Part shown: piece by piece, positions 38,271-51,282 of the stretch
Layout of the letters: every line of letters begins with the position of its first letter
Position numbering within the stretch: position 1 is the stretch's first letter
From: Emydura subglobosa
Taxonomy: Eukaryota; Chordata; Testudines; Chelidae
Reading direction: 5' to 3'
Assembly (NCBI GenBank): GCA_007922225.1
Contig: ML679969.1
Location: 19,486,932 to 19,550,931 of the forward strand
Length of the DNA stretch: 64,000 nucleotides
The notes under the pieces: model-generated
What the model was told of the DNA's origin: nothing
Seen by the model: only the letters and a program-made list of their open reading frames with translations
The model's database searches: none
Translations under genes and position numbers: made by a program

Positions 38271-41200
38271 TAGTTAAGCTCCTGCTCTGTTCCCAGCTGG
38301 CTTCAGGCCCCACACGACGGACTGAATCCAAGGGAGGATATGGCGGCTCCTAGTGAATTGGGTGACTGGGCCATTTTGGAGACTTCATTAAAGAGTTAGT
38401 TAATTGGCAGTTGTGGACAGTTAATTCGATAGACAGCTAGTACCCCCACTGCATACAGCAATCATGCACCAGCTGCGAATTCTCACGCAAAATCCCCTCC
38501 CTGCGCCATTTCACCACGGGCCTTACCTCTCTTGGAACCACCACCATTCCGGCAAAGACTCCCACTAATGCTGTGAGAGGGATTGAATTGCAGCTGGCCT
38601 CTGGTGGGTTTGTGGCTTCCAGCCGGGCTGGCCTTGTTCTCATTCTGCCCAGAGTGCACGCTGAGCTATTTACACACGTCATTAAACAGCCTTGCCAGCT
38701 CTCATGATTTGAGTGTGAGTCTCACAATAGTTGGTGGTTTTCTTAAAGCCCCAGCTCCTGGAGTCAGGGGACTGCACAAAGTTCTTGACTTTCATTTGAA
38801 AAGAGGATATGTTTCTAACCCTCATGGTTGAGGAGAAAGTTTGAAAATATGACCTGAGTGTGAATTACAGGCCCAGAAACCAAAAGGCAATTGGTTTGAA
38901 GAATTGTGAATTGCAGCTGGGCTTGGTGTGGCACCTCTGCTTCTCTAGCTCCCCTGCTGACAGTTGCTCCAGCCCTGCAGTGTCTGCCACTTCTCCTGAC
39001 TCATCCCTCGGTCAGGTCACTTGGAGTCCCACTGCTGCTGGGTAACAGGACAGCCAATAAACCAAATTCAAATAACCACAATGCTTCACTCCCACTCTTG
39101 TGTGTGAGGAAGCCTCCCAGGGCTTTCCTCCTGAAGGCCTGGCTCCAACTGCAATAGTCCTCCCCTGGAGCGAGGTGCTTTGCTCGATCAGCAGGCTTAG
39201 TGGTCTGGGCCTCTGACCTCAGTCCTCTTAGTTCAATATGTCCCAGGCCCTCTGGATGAGGTCCCTGCCAGTGAACCCTTGTCCTGCCCTTCTTGGAGCC
39301 AGAAGTTGGGGTTCTGGAGTGGGGCAGGGAGACCTGGGCCCTTCCACTCCATCGGATAGGCTGCCTGCATTGTCAGGTCTCTTCTCCCCTACATGCTTTT
39401 CCTCTGTGTTTGGCTGTTTTAACCACTGAGGGCTCTTTCCTCTCTGCCCCTAAACAGCTACGCTAGCCCCTTCTCCCCCTTTTCACCTGCTTTGATAGCC
39501 CTCTAGGGCTTGGCAATCAAGAGCGCCAGCACTTGCAGAAGCAACTGGAAGCAAGGTGGTGGAGCCAGCTGATGCTCAGCCAGCTCTCTGTGGATCATCC
39601 ACCAGGGGCCACAGCATGCTAAGCACGTCAAAGCAGGCAGAGTCCCTGGAGCACCTGTCACTTGTTGCACACAATAGCAGGGAAGGGACTGGGGTCACTG
39701 GGGTCTCAGAGGGCTGGTCATTAACTGGTTTGCACATGAGTGGCTGATGTTTCACCGGGGCTGCTAGGCCTTCTGTGCCAAGGTCCCATATCTCACACCC
39801 CCTCCAGCAGGCCCAGAAGGAGGACCGAGGCTACACAAGAGCAGCTGTGTTGAGAGGGATCTCACAGGGCTCCTGTCTCCATCACTGCAGTCCGCTGCTC
39901 TGCACCCCCAAGTGGAAGCAGTTTTCCTGTCTGATACAGCAGCTCTTGTATGCATCAGGGATGCCAAGAGGCACAGCAGATTCCCCCCCTCCCACCACCA
40001 CCAGTTAGGAGCAGGAGCCAGGGCCTGCTGCAACTATCCTTCAGAGAACTATGCAGTGGGTGGGTGTGGTTCTTCTCCCTCTCCTGTATCCACGGGCCAT
40101 GCTGTTCCGCTGGCAATGCTAAGCGAACCCAGAGCCTCCCACTGCTAAGCCAGCTCATGATGCAATGTTACCGTTACAGCCCAGTGATCTCCTGGGGAGG
40201 CTCAATGGGCTGAGAGTAAAGCTGAGTTAGAACCAGAGCCCCAGGTCTAAATACCTCTGAACTTTGGGGATGTTTAGATCTGGAGCTGCATCCATATCCA
40301 AGCTCTGCTGTTTGGGCCTCTTTGTCGCTGCCTCTGCCCTCTTGCTAACATATCTGTGTCCTGAGGGGGAAACTGCAGGCATAGTGAGCAAGACCTGCTG
40401 CAAAGGCATCTCAATGGGCATGGCCGCCTGTCAGAGCTAGAGGGAGCCTTGGCGGCCAGTGACTCTCTCTCTCTCTGGTTTTCCTTTCGTTGCCCTGGCT
40501 CAGCAAAGAGGCTTCTGGAGACACAGGAGCTTTGCTCTAGCATTACAAAGCTGGGGTGAAAGGTTACTGATTGTTTTTCCATAGCAGGGCTATCCACTGG
40601 AATATGTTCCAGAAACACGCCTGGTAGTAGATGTATACTTGATATCCAGAGTGTGAAGGTCACTTTGGATTCCAGATCAGGAGAGCTGGTGAAGAAAGGG
40701 AATTCCTGTTGGGAATTCTGAGATTTTGAAACATTTTGAGATGGAATATAATAGAGACAGGTCAAAAGCAAATAGTTCAGTAATTTCCCATTGAAAATGT
40801 TGACAACATGGATATGTTGCTGTGAAACATTTCAACTTAGCCAAATCAGCATTTTCCAGTGGAAAAATGTCCTTCAATTTCCCCCCAGCTAAACCGATCA
40901 GCACCGCACAGGGCCCATGCTCCCTGCTTGCTGCCTCCAGTGGGAACTTTTCTTTTCGCAGCTCCCTTCTGATTCCAAGGGCCCCAGTCTGCATCAGGGC
41001 TGGGCTGGCAAGAGTGGCCTGCTGTGGCATAGCAGCTGTGGCAGTGGAGTGAGGCTCTGGCAGTTTGGCTGTCTGGCTGGAGCACATGACCATCACAATG
41101 GTAAGATACACCAGCCATGAAGGCCATGATGTGGTAGCCCCAGCGATGACACGCAGGCCGGGGCGAAAGGACTAGGACAGTCCTGGCATTGCACGCTCTT

Positions 41201-43032
41201 CAGAGAGAGACCTGGCAGTCGCACCCTCCACGACCACTCGGCCTGACCCTTCTGGAGCCACCCCTCACCCTTAGCAAGGAGGTCAGACCATTGGGCCAGT
41301 GCTGCTGACTTCTCCTGGCAGCAGGGGAAAGGGAGGAGGATGCAACCCCTCACTGGCCCCAGTCATCAGTCAACGAGTGTAGGGAGGGAAGACAACAGTT
41401 GTTCCCAGCAGCCGATCAGAGGGCAGGAAGCAAGCAGAGCCCTGGATGGTGGGGAAAGCAGAGGGAGGCTGTGACTAGCCCGGTGTTCCAGGCACATGGC
41501 TGAGACCAACTGGGAGCAGAGCGGAGTCGGCCAGCATAGCACTTCCAGGGCTGCACCTGGCGTGTCTGTGACCCCAGCCTGCAGACACGCCTCAGGAAGG
41601 GACAATCCATTGCTCCTGCCAGCAACAGGAAGAGACAGTTCAGCTCACTGGCCACTTCCTGCTGCCTGCTGGCCCTGGATCTGGGGGTTTGGATCCAGAG
41701 ACCCGACCTACTTGGAACTGAACCTGCAGGCTGTGCACTTTAGAGACCATCAGCACCATCCCAGATGAGGTGGGTGTCTAGCCCCTCTCCAGCTTGCTTG
41801 CTGCCCCAGTCTCCTGACCGCTCAGCCAGAGGAGAAGCCTGAGTGAGTCCCTGTATTACACTTCGATGAGTAGGTGGGGTTAAATCTTGCCACATCAAGG
41901 TACCTTGCATCTGTGACAAGGCTTTCATCTCCTGGATCCCCAAACCCTGCGCTGCCACTTCCTGGCATGATAAAGTGTATTCCGGCAGTCTCTCCTGCCA
42001 GGCCTGCAGTGGGGAGCCATGGGCACCCTGGCACTTGAGACATGGGGACAGACAGGACTGAGGGGAGATGCCTGGGAAGTGGGTGGTCACAGGAGCTCAG
42101 TCTAGCCTTTAGTAATTAAAAGGCGTGATTAACAGTGCTAATAATTAATATTTGCACTGACTGCGTAGTTCTCTTTAATCCCCCTTTCCCATTCTTTGTA
42201 ATTTGCTGGCTTGTGAGACCTCTGGAAATGTCCCAGGACTGGGAGGTCCCCGCTCATGTTTGCACATCAGACAGGGATTAAGGCCGTGCCAAAAGTGGGT
42301 CATACTCCCATCGTCCAGCAGCAAGGCATTGAATGGGACAAGGCATGGGCTGGAGCCAGCTGAGAGGCTGGGAAAACAGGAGCCCCCCCGAGCACATCTG
42401 AGTGTGAGAACCCAGACCAGGCAACCAAGATGCTATTTTTCTACTGGGAACCAGATAAACAGCTGGAACCCCCAAGTGGAACATGCCCCATAGCAAACAG
42501 AGTCCCTCCATCAGCGTGATGGAGCAGTGGACAGGGCTAGGAATTTCACTGCACAGATTTGTGTGCTCGAGTGGAAACGTCGAGGGTCCTGCATGGATTT
42601 CTGATGCCAGCTCCTCCAGACAGGCAGCACAGCTCACTGCAGCTCTGGGGAGTGACTCACCCAGTGGGACGTGATCACACAGACCGTTCGAACATATACC
42701 AGAAAGCTGACCGAGCCAGAGGACAATTGTATTAAATAACCAGCATGGGTATAATTCAGGGAGAGTCTCCCTCCAGCAGGCTCGGAAATAGCAGGGTGGA
42801 TAATACCAGGCTTTGGTGGAGCCAAACCACCAGCACTGGATGATAGACAGGGTTGAGTCTGGGTAGAGATGTGGGGGGTCCCAATGGGAGACATTGACAC
42901 TGATATAGCACACAGGAGTCAGGGCTGGCCCCTATGTGACTGGGTCAGTCACAGCAGCTTGGGGTTTGGGTACCAGCTGGAAGCCCTGGGCTCCATACCT
43001 GGGTCTGAGCCTCACTCCCTTGGCCCACAGGG
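38271..43032. other. Unassigned intergenic sequence
   Basis: No conserved exon or named element is found. The longest open frame, 211 codons on the - strand at 42278-42913, has a Cys/Trp/Pro-rich composition and no recognisable domain. Confidence 0.4.
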
Positions 43033-43175
43033 CAGCATGGCCTAATGGCACTAGACTGGTTCTCTTCCCAGCTCTGTCTCTGGCCTGCTGGGTGATCTTG
43101 AGCAAATCCCTTCCCCTCCCTGTGCCTCGGGTTCTCCATCTGTATTATGGGGACACCTGATGCCTTGACTTGTGT
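43033..43175 (-). repeat. MIR/CORE-SINE, antisense
   Basis: It contains 'gcctaatggcactagactgg', 'ctctgtctctggcctgctgg', 'gtgatcttgagcaaatccct' and 'tgtgcctcgggttctccatc', the complement of the MIR core. Confidence 0.85.
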
Positions 43176-43630
43176 CTCTCTTCCGTGCGGACCACAAGGC
43201 CTTCGCTGCTCCTTCCAGCTTTGGCAGTTTCTTGCTACAGCCCTATTTTCTTCCTATGTCATTCTGGTGACTTTTCAGTTCTTCTATTGCGTGTTTCCCA
43301 GTTGTCTTTGGTCAACCTTATCATCGCTTGCCCTGGGGATTCCAGGCCCATGCTTGTCTTGTTACATGGTTTGGTTCTTTTCTCTGTGTTCTTGCCTTCT
43401 CCACTTTTGTTCCACAGTTTTCTGTTCTATCAGTTTGTTTTGTCCTCCTTCAGATTTCTTCATGTGTGGTGTTTTTTTTCGTGTTTTTTTTTTCTCCCCT
43501 CCCCCCTAGCCATCTGATGTTAAGGATTTGCCTAAGGCGCATAACTTGGAGTTTAGATAGTAAGGTATTGATATGTCTCCAAGTGTCAGTGCCACACAGT
43601 AAGACATACTTTACAGTGATGTTAAAGTGT

Positions 43631-43755
43631 TTCAGAGGGGTAGCTGTGTTAGTCTGTTTTTAGCAAAACAGTCTTTAAGGTGCCACAGGATTCTCGCTAA
43701 CACATTTATTTGGGCATAAGCTTTCGTGGGCAGAAACCCACTTTGTCGGAGGCAT
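43631..43755 (+). repeat. Interspersed repeat related to the foldback family
   Basis: 'ggggtagctgtgttagtctg' is followed by 'ctttaaggtgccacaggatt', 'aacacatttatttgggcata' and 'agctttcgtgggcagaaacc'. This sequence type is widespread in turtle and crocodilian DNA, by recollection. It shares the 'gtagccgtgttggtc' and 'aagctttcg' words with the repeats at 3677 and 17834. Confidence 0.65.
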
Positions 43756-45530
43756 AAACATGAAGTGGTGATAAATATTCACCCTGTAGCTCGGAGGGCA
43801 GGTTTCTGTTTCTCCAGTTGCAAAGCCATGGCTGGGTTTCACTATTCTGGCTTTCATGGCTTTGTCTGTTCAACTTGTTTTGCTCACAATGCTGCCAGGA
43901 TATGAGTAATGTCAGACTTCCAGGTCAATCCCAGAAAGTATTATAGATGTTTTTGTTGCATATTGATTCTCATTTAGACTTTCAGACCTACTAACAGTGC
44001 ACAGGCCTGGAGATATTTTGTTTTAGCTTGCATATCTCTATGGATACAAAACAGCAGCTTGATGTCACTTTCAAAGTCAAGTCTTCTGGCTTCTATATGA
44101 GTCCATTGTATCCCACAGGATTGTTCTGTGCCCTCCTTTGTAACATGCTTTCCGAGCTGTTGCTGATAAGAGCTAGATAAGAGTGACGTGTTTTTATTGT
44201 TAAAGGGTCCGAGACACTTGCAGAGACTGTGGGCTGTATCCAGTAGTGAGCCTGGAGACAGCCAGGGAGGGGCAGCTCCTGGGGGCCAGGAGGGAGCTGG
44301 GCAGGATGGGGCAGCAAGGAGGATGACAGATGTAAATGACTATGGATATGATTGTCAGGAATTCTGTGATTTCCCCCCTCCCCCGCCCCCCTGGGATCTC
44401 CATAGCTTCCTCTGGGGCAGGGCTGGAGCTGGAGCAGCTATCAGCCCTGGGGCCGTGGAGCAGCAGCCAGCCCCTGAGCAGCAGCCCTGGAACAGCTGAC
44501 CGGCAGCCAGCCTGGGGCCTGCCGGAGCGGTGGTTGGGGGGTGGATCAGCCCCCCTGGTGCTGGAGCACCTCCAAGCTCCAGCAGCAATGTTTTCCCTCC
44601 CCCCAACTCAGGGTATTTTTAGTAAAAGTCAGGGACAGGCTTCAGTTTCTGTGAATTTTTAATTGCTTGTGACCTGTCCCTGACTCTTAGTAAAAATACT
44701 GTGACAGAATCTTAACCTTACAACGGACAAGCACATAAAGCACAGAGGAAACCAAAGCACCTTTTTGCACCGGAGTGGGGGAGGGCAGCGAGCAAGAGGA
44801 ACAGGTGTCATGAGCGTATGGAGTGCTCAGCTGTATTATATGTTCAGCCACTAGATGGCACTGTGTGTAACGCACCATATTTAAGCTAACCTCAAGGATT
44901 ATAGGGAAGACACAGCTGTGGTGTATCTCTCAGAGAAGAGACTCTTTAGGCAGTCTATATCCAGCACAGGTGCCTGCCCTGCTGCTAGCAGCTCCACTAC
45001 CTATCATGCACGATGAGGAAGAGTCTTTGGGAGCAGCCCCCTGCCCTCCCCCATTAAGAGTGTCCTGCAGAATTCCCCAGTTGGGAATGCGCCACACAGG
45101 CTGGACAGTTCTAGCATGGGACCAGCACGGAGAGTGAGCTGACTGCCAGGCAGTTCCACGGGACAGTGCTTGACTTTCCGAGAGTTCCCTGGGGGGAGTA
45201 CAGATATAAAACCTGCAGCTGCTGATCCACACAGCAGATCCACGTCCCTTGGCCTTGCAAAACGAGATGACACTGCCATCCTTCCAGAAGAAACTGGAAT
45301 TGTCGTCCTCCTCCACCTAAACAATCCAATGGCCCATCTAGTGGGGTTCAGGAGTGTACCGCCAGGTGCTGCAAACAGACCAATTGTTCATCCTGCCTGA
45401 CAGTGGTCAGTGCCTGATGCTTCAGACAAAGACTCCCATAATGCTTTTGATTGTGCAATGCCAGTTTGTATCTGAGGTGTGAGTCCATTGTCTTTTCATT
45501 AGTTATCTATTATTCAAAAGACGCTGTGAC
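43756..45530. other. Unassigned intergenic sequence
   Basis: No gene is seen. A GC-rich stretch at 44350-44600 yields overlapping open frames on both strands but no conserved motif. Confidence 0.35.
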
Positions 45531-46790
45531 TGAGTGTAGGAAAGAGACTTTTATTAAAAGGGGGAAAGTGACCAGGCATTAATTTGTAAAAATGCCGCAA
45601 GCAGGATTCACATGCATAAAACCAAGAGCAAAACACCTACCAAAGAGGGCAGTTTCCTTTTGCCTCTGCTTCTTAAGTCCAGCAACCAGAAGTTCCTTTA
45701 ATGTGCCCCTCCCCTCACAGTCCCCACTCACTGGTGTGGTCCCAAGTCAGGGCAGACCCAGAGTTCAGAGGTACAGCTGCAGAGTTCACCTTGTACCCTG
45801 GTTGGTGCAGGGGGGGGGGGGGGGGGGGGCAGAAGCTCATTGCTGGCTGCCCTGCCATCCATGTGCAGCTCTGCTGGCCACCCTGCCAGCTGCTCCAATG
45901 CACACCATTACCACCTGCTTTTCTACTGAGACTTCTTGAGGTTCCTCCCAGCTGTCAGCGATTATCAGCTCTTAGGGGGAACTTCAGTGCTGAAGCAGAC
46001 TTGGCAGAAACGCTGCCCCACAGCCAGTGATTTCAGCTCTAGTGATCACTTACCAAAACAAAAGACTCCTAATGGCGCCTTAATTAGCTTGTCTTTGAAC
46101 AGTGGGGAGGGGCTGGTTAAACCATGCCTAGGGCTCTTAGGCAGAACCCACACCTCCCAGCAGGGATGCCTGTCCCCACCCTCTCTACCTTTCTCAGAAA
46201 TCTGCATCCGAGCCCCCTGCTTAGTGAGCTCAGGTCAGAGGAGGACGACTCCCCTCAACCAGGGCAGGCTGAGCACAGTTCTGCTGCCCTTTACTTCTAC
46301 AATAAGGAGAACAACATTTCATTCCCCTGCATTCAACACTAAAGTGATTTGTAACCCAGCACCAGCCAAAGGTATCATTTGGGCAAAGCATTCCCATCAT
46401 GCTGAGCACCTAGGCAGGGTGCATGTGTTCATATAAATACAATCTGGTCCTGAAGTGTTTTCCCCCTCCCCAGCTAGCTGTCAGAGGAGAGCTCATTCAG
46501 ACCCCGCTTACATTTTTCCCACAGCTGAGAATTTGTCATCCTGGCAAATCATGCTGCGGATTATACCAACCACTGAGTTCTCCCTAAAGGGTCTGAGGAA
46601 ACCTAACATGGCTGCCACAAGCCCATCAATTGAGTGAATTGCTTCTTCACTAATCACCCCAGATGCAGCATAAGTTAACCAGTTTATTGGCCTTATAACC
46701 CTGTCACACCTATTGAGAGTGGGCCTGATAAGGACAGGGGGACTTCTTCTTGGGCTAGGGATGGTGAGGGTTCCCTTGAGGGTCCCTTGG
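45531..46790 (-). other. Possible 3' noncoding/LTR region of the gypsy element
   Basis: It lies where the 3' LTR of the - strand gypsy element is expected, just beyond the last recognisable pol codons. 'agagacttttattaaaaggg' would read as an AATAAA-containing stretch in antisense. I cannot define its ends or pair it with a 5' LTR. A G20 run sits inside it. Confidence 0.3.
45810..45829 (+). repeat. Uninterrupted G20 homopolymer
   Basis: Twenty G residues in a row follow 'ggttggtgca'. Length polymorphism or assembly error is likely at such a tract; a G-quadruplex is possible. Confidence 0.95.
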
Positions 46791-46799
46791 CTACTTGCA

Positions 46800-48343
46800 C
46801 AGGCCCCTAGATCTCCTGTGCTGGTAGTGGAAGGTCCAGGACACTGGGGACACTTTTCACCTGTATGTTCCCACTGTCTAACAGCCTAGGTTTGTCATCA
46901 CTGGCCTGTTTTTCTTCCAGGAGGTCTGAAAATGTTGGTGGGACAAGCTCATTATCCCAGGCTGGTTGTTGGCATGGGTGTGCCAGCAACAGGTCTAAAT
47001 GCTTCTGCCATGAGGTTTAGGGCTGAACAAGTGGAGCTCTCACTGGGTTCAGCTGATTGAGGCCAGAATCTGGTCTCCATCCTAGAGCACATTGTGGTAG
47101 TGTCCTCTTCAGACTCATTGTCAGATGTACTAAGTAGGGGTGGGTTAACCCCAGTGGTCCACTGCATGTGGATTCGGTCCAGCACTCTTTTTCCACCCAT
47201 GTCCTAGTCCATTCCATAAGGGGCGCCTACCAATTCCCCCCCCACAGGCAGTAAGAGTTTCTATGTACTGTCTTCATTTGCCCTTGCCCTATCCCAGCTT
47301 TAATCTTGTAGACTGGCAGATCTCCCAGTTTTTCCACCACCAGATAAGGTATTGCCTTCCATCTGTCAACTATCTTGTGTTTGCCCACAACACCCAAATT
47401 TCATAGTAGAACTCGGTACCCTGGCTGGCGCTCCTGCAAATGCACTTTAGCAGCAGATCAGTGCTTGTTACTAGCTGAGGTCTTGTAGGCAGCAGCCATA
47501 GCTAAGCGATAAGCACCCCACAGCTTTTCTCTTAGTCATGAAAGATACTGCTGATGTGTCTCATAGCTATCTCCATCCTTTGATATGACAAAGCACAAGT
47601 CTATGGGTAATCCTGATTCATGCCAAACATCAAGAGATATGGGGTGACTCCTGTAGCATCACTCTTTGTGGCATTTTAGGCATGCACCAAAAATGCAATA
47701 TGTTGACTCTAGGTTGTCTTCTGCTCTGGATGGTAAGTCCCCAGCATATCCAACAGAGGGTCACCTTGTGGATGATAAGGTGTTGTCCTGGACTTCTTAA
47801 TTCCTGCCATCCTCAGCACTTCCTTCAGAAGGTGAATCTTAAAGTTCCATCCCTGGTCAGGGTGTATCCAAGCCAGGAATCCATACACTGAAAAATATTT
47901 CTCCCATAACACTCGAGCAATGGTGGTGGCCTTCTGGTCATGTGTGGGATATGCCTGCATATACCATGTAAAATGGTCAGTCACTACTAAAATGTTCCCA
48001 GCATTCCTCCTGTCCACTTCTAAAGACATGAAATCAATGCATACCAGCTCCAACGGTTTGCTGCTGGTGATATTCTTCAGATACGCTGCTTTAGTGGGCA
48101 GAGTTTTCCTTTGAACAAACCAAGGGCATGCCTCACATTTCTTGTGAATGTCCTCAGCCACCCGGGGCTGATAGAACCTATTATGAATAAGTTGCTGGGT
48201 TCTCTTTATTCCCAAATGTCCAAAGTCATCCTGCAGGGCCGTCACGGCCAGGGCTGTGAACTCTTTTGGTAGCACTAGTTGTGTTCGTTGATTTTGTAAA
48301 GGATTTACAGTGATTTGGTGCAGCACTCCCTATGTCAGCATTA
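46800..48343 (-). pseudogene. Gypsy-type pol: integrase and C-terminal region
   Basis: The - strand frame at 48326-47709 encodes a Ty3/gypsy integrase. It opens with an H2C2-like zinc-binding module (FGHLGIKRTQQLIHNRFYQP, then KKCEACPWFVQ). The catalytic core follows, with VCIDFMSLEVD, HPDQGWNFKIHLLKEVLR and TPYHPQGD. Broken frames continue through a DATGVTPYLLMFGMN-type segment near 47600. They end with an acidic tail (47200-46952) and possibly a final frame at 46989-46807. It is degenerate. The upstream part of the element lies beyond the Harbinger insertion at 52217 and higher. Confidence 0.85.
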
Positions 48344-48859
48344 GGGTATGTCTACACTGCAGAGTGAAGTCGACTTACTTAAAATCAACTTTCACCCATT
48401 GATTTTTAGAAGTCGCAGGAGCGTGTCCACACCATGCTCCTTGCGCCGTGCTCGTGCGTCCACACTTGCCACGCTTATATGAACATTCAAAGCAGTGCAC
48501 TGTGGGTGGCTATCCCACAGTTCAACTAGCCGTGGGGGCTGTTGGGAAGAGTTTCTTCGTCCCATGATGCAACGCTCCTTCCTCCTCCCTTCTTGCTCCA
48601 AACAAACAGGAAACCGGTTTTCGTGCTGTTTGTTTATGCCATTGCTGCGGAGACATGGAGCCATCTCAACTCTGCACTATTATTGTGAGCGTCACAAATA
48701 CATCACACTTTATCCTGGATTATTTTCAAAGGTGAGCAAGAACCCGAAGCACAGACAACAGCAAGCCATCGAGCGGAACAATTCCCGATTGCTGCAGGCT
48801 GTTACGCATCATCTGCGGTCAGTGGAGCCAGTTCTGGTACCGGGAAACAAGCACAGACT

Positions 48860-49870
48860 GGTGGGACTGCATCGTTATGCAGCTGTGGGATGATGACCAG
48901 TGGCTGCAGAACTTTCGTATGCAACAGGCCACTTTCCTTGAAGTTTGCGAGGAGCTGTCCCCATCCCTGAAACACATGAATATTTGCTTGAGACAAGCTC
49001 TGATGCTGGAGAAGCAAGTGGCCATCTTTCTGTGGAAGCTGGCAACCCCTGACTACTACCGCTCGGTTGGGAATCAGTTCGGAGTTGATAAATCTACAGT
49101 GGGAGCTGCCATGACTCAAGTGTGCAGGGCCATCAATAAACTTCTTCTGTGAAGGGTAGCGACTTTGGGAAACATGCAGGACATAGAGGATGGGTTTGCC
49201 GTAATGGGGTTCCCAAATTGCGGGGGGGCTATTGATGGCATGCACATCCCTATCGTAGCACCTGACCACCTTGCAGCAGAGTACATAAATCGCAAGGGGT
49301 ACTTTTCCATAGTTTGCAGGCCCTTGTGGATCACAGGGGTTGTTTCACTGACATCTATGTGGGGTGGTCTGGAAAGGTGCATGATGCGTGCATATTTAGG
49401 AACTTGGGGCTGTTCTCAAACATGCAGGCGGGCACTTTCTTCCCAGATGGAAAAATTAATATCAGGATGTGGAAATACCAGTAGTGATCCTGGGGGATCC
49501 TGCTTACCCCTTGCTCCCTTGGCTAATGAAGCCATACAGCGGGCACCTCAACAGTGTCAACAAGTGTTTTAATATCAGGCTGAGCACTTGCAGAATGGTG
49601 GTGGAATGTGCATTTGGGCGTTTAAAGACCAGATGGAGATGTTTCCTTAGTAGCCTGGACGTGAGTGAAAAAAACATCCCATCAGTGCTGTGTTCTTCAT
49701 AATGTGTGTGAAGCGAAGGGGGAGAGGTTCTCCCAGGGTTGGGCTGTGGAGGCAGAAAAAGTGGTCATCAATTTTTAGCAGCCAGATGGCAGCAATAAGC
49801 TCATAGCCAGCTGCGGAGCACTTTGCCTTTGGAAAGCATTGAAAAACAGGTTCTGCAATGACATGCAGTA
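48860..49870 (+). pseudogene. Harbinger transposase (DDE_Tnp_4, HARBI1-like), degenerate
   Basis: From 48877 a frame encodes MQLWDDDQWLQNFRMQQATF and then the helix-turn-helix-like NQFGVDKSTVGAAMTQVCRA. A TGA at 49150-49152 interrupts it, then the same frame continues from 49165. The three catalytic acids can be recognised: D in GAIDGMHIPI near 49225, D in LGDPAYPLLPW near 49492, and E in VVECAFGRLKTRW near 49605. A frameshift lies between about 49390 and 49480. An N-terminal region may begin near 48495. AATAAA at 49963-49968 could be its poly(A) signal. HARBI1-type transposases cut and paste DNA together with the Myb-like partner; this copy cannot make an intact protein. Confidence 0.85.
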
Positions 49871-49962
49871 ACGTTTTCTGTATGTTTTGTGCCTTTCCTT
49901 ACCATCCCCCCTACCATCGATATCAGTACCCTCCAAATCTCTCCCCAGATAAGCTATTAATT

Positions 49963-49968
49963 AATAAA
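49963..49968 (+). terminator. Poly(A) signal AATAAA after Harbinger transposase
   Basis: AATAAA lies about 100 bases after the last recognisable transposase codons, on the same strand. Confidence 0.5.
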
Positions 49969-50039
49969 GAGACATGTACTGAAATGCTGCGAAGTTTTAT
50001 TTATGAATATTCTGGTTGTTGGGGGTAGGGGACGAGTGT

Positions 50040-50524
50040 TAATTCACAATTTCAAGGGGTAGTGTAGTTGCTTGCATGAAAGTTCTCAGCAGGACCGCCA
50101 CGTCTTTCTGCTTGCCTCCACCGGGGTGGAATGCACGACATACTGCAGCCTGGCTAGTCTCCTCCGAGACTGCTTGGGGGTGAGGGAGGGCAGCAAAGTG
50201 ATAGGCGGAGGAGTGTTCTGGAGGGGCTGCAGAGGGACTCTGTTCGGCCGCTGCTCCTCCTGTAGCTCCACAAGGCGCCTGAGCAAGTCTGCCGGATCCT
50301 GCATGTTTCGCAGCATCTCCTGCTGCGTACTGCGATTCTGTTCCTGTATTGATCTTTGATTGTCCATGTCCAGTTTCTGGGGCAAGGGCAACCTCCACAC
50401 TCGGAGCTCTGTCTCAGCAGCCTTGGAGGTGTTCATGAGCTCGCCAAACATATCGTCGTGTGATTTTTTTTTCCCCTCTTTCTGATCTGTGCTTCTGGGG
50501 GGAGGGGGGCCAAGGCTGAGGTGT
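50040..50524 (-). pseudogene. Harbinger Myb-like protein, C-terminal exon
   Basis: On the - strand a polypyrimidine tract and ctgtag/A acceptor at 50530-50525 precede an open frame. It encodes KKSHDDMFGELMNTSKAAET, a Gln/Arg-rich predicted coiled coil (QRSIQEQNRSTQQEMLRNM, DLLRRLVELQEEQR) and a proline-rich tail. This resembles the C-terminal half of Myb/SANT-like proteins from Harbinger elements, so it probably is the second exon of the frame at 51500-51987. Whether the reading frame is intact across the junction was not tested. Confidence 0.6.
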
Positions 50525-50976
50525 CTACAGAAAGAAAAGAAATGCACAACGTTGCCATTGTTAGCAGACCCAGAAAACTGAAGCAACTGCAACAATGTAA
50601 AAAATACTCTGCTTACTGTGCACAAGGGTAAGCCAGACCCGCATTCCATTCCAAGCATCTCAGAAGGGTCAACTCGCTCTTCCGTTGCAGAAATGGTAAG
50701 CCAGGGGCACTTTATTCTGCTATAGAGAGGCTTAATTAGCTCTAAAAAGCTCAGTTCAAAAGTCCTGTATGAGAGGGGTGACCAGGCACCACGGTTTTAT
50801 TAAGAGGACCATTTTGGGACGAGGTGGGCACACTTGATCTGAGGGCACTGTAGGTTAATTGTATCATCAGACACCTTTGGACAATTATTGAACTGACTCT
50901 GTAGAAAGTGGACTAGAGAAGTACAGGGTATCGGTTGTATAGCTCGGGTACTTTAAACATGCACCGTCTTCCCTAG

Positions 50977-51276
50977 GTGATCATGAGCAATATCAGTCTC
51001 CTGAGGATAATGCAGGAGGAAAGGGAAGATTTGCTGCACACAGCGGGGTACCAACCTCACCCTTGTGCTGCTATGCTGTGTTCCACCATGATTCTGGCTC
51101 ACTTCATTGCAGTGTGGCACGGTAAACTATCCTACCGTGGCAGAAGAAACAAGGCTGCCCTCCCACGAAACCTTGTGCAAAGGGTAACAGAATACCTACA
51201 TGAAAGCTTCCTTGAGATATCAACAGATGATTCTGGGAGCATATCTCTGCACATAAATAATCTGTTCCAGGAGTAA
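50977..51276 (+). CDS. Unrecognised 99-codon frame inside the Harbinger element, terminal-exon-like
   Basis: An open frame begins right after an acceptor-like cttccctag (50968-50976) and ends with TAA at 51274-51276. AATAAA follows at 51283-51288. The product has an amphipathic, helix-rich look (EEREDLLHTAG, NLVQRVTEYLHESFLEIS) and one cluster AAMLCSTMILAHF. I recognise no domain. It lies on the strand opposite the Myb-like gene, within its presumed intron. It could be the last exon of a third element gene or a chance frame. Confidence 0.4.
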   Translation: MIMSNISLLRIMQEEREDLLHTAGYQPHPCAAMLCSTMILAHFIAVWHGKLSYRGRRNKAALPRNLVQRVTEYLHESFLEISTDDSGSISLHINNLFQE

Positions 51277-51282
51277 CCCTCC

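Noticed and set aside
42278..42913. 211-codon open frame on the - strand
   Set aside because: No domain, no repeat family and no splice or promoter context. The length is within chance expectation for GC-rich sequence.
44355..44606. GC-rich overlapping frames considered as a CpG-island-associated gene start
   Set aside because: CpG is not enriched by eye, the frames are low-complexity, and no downstream exons are seen.
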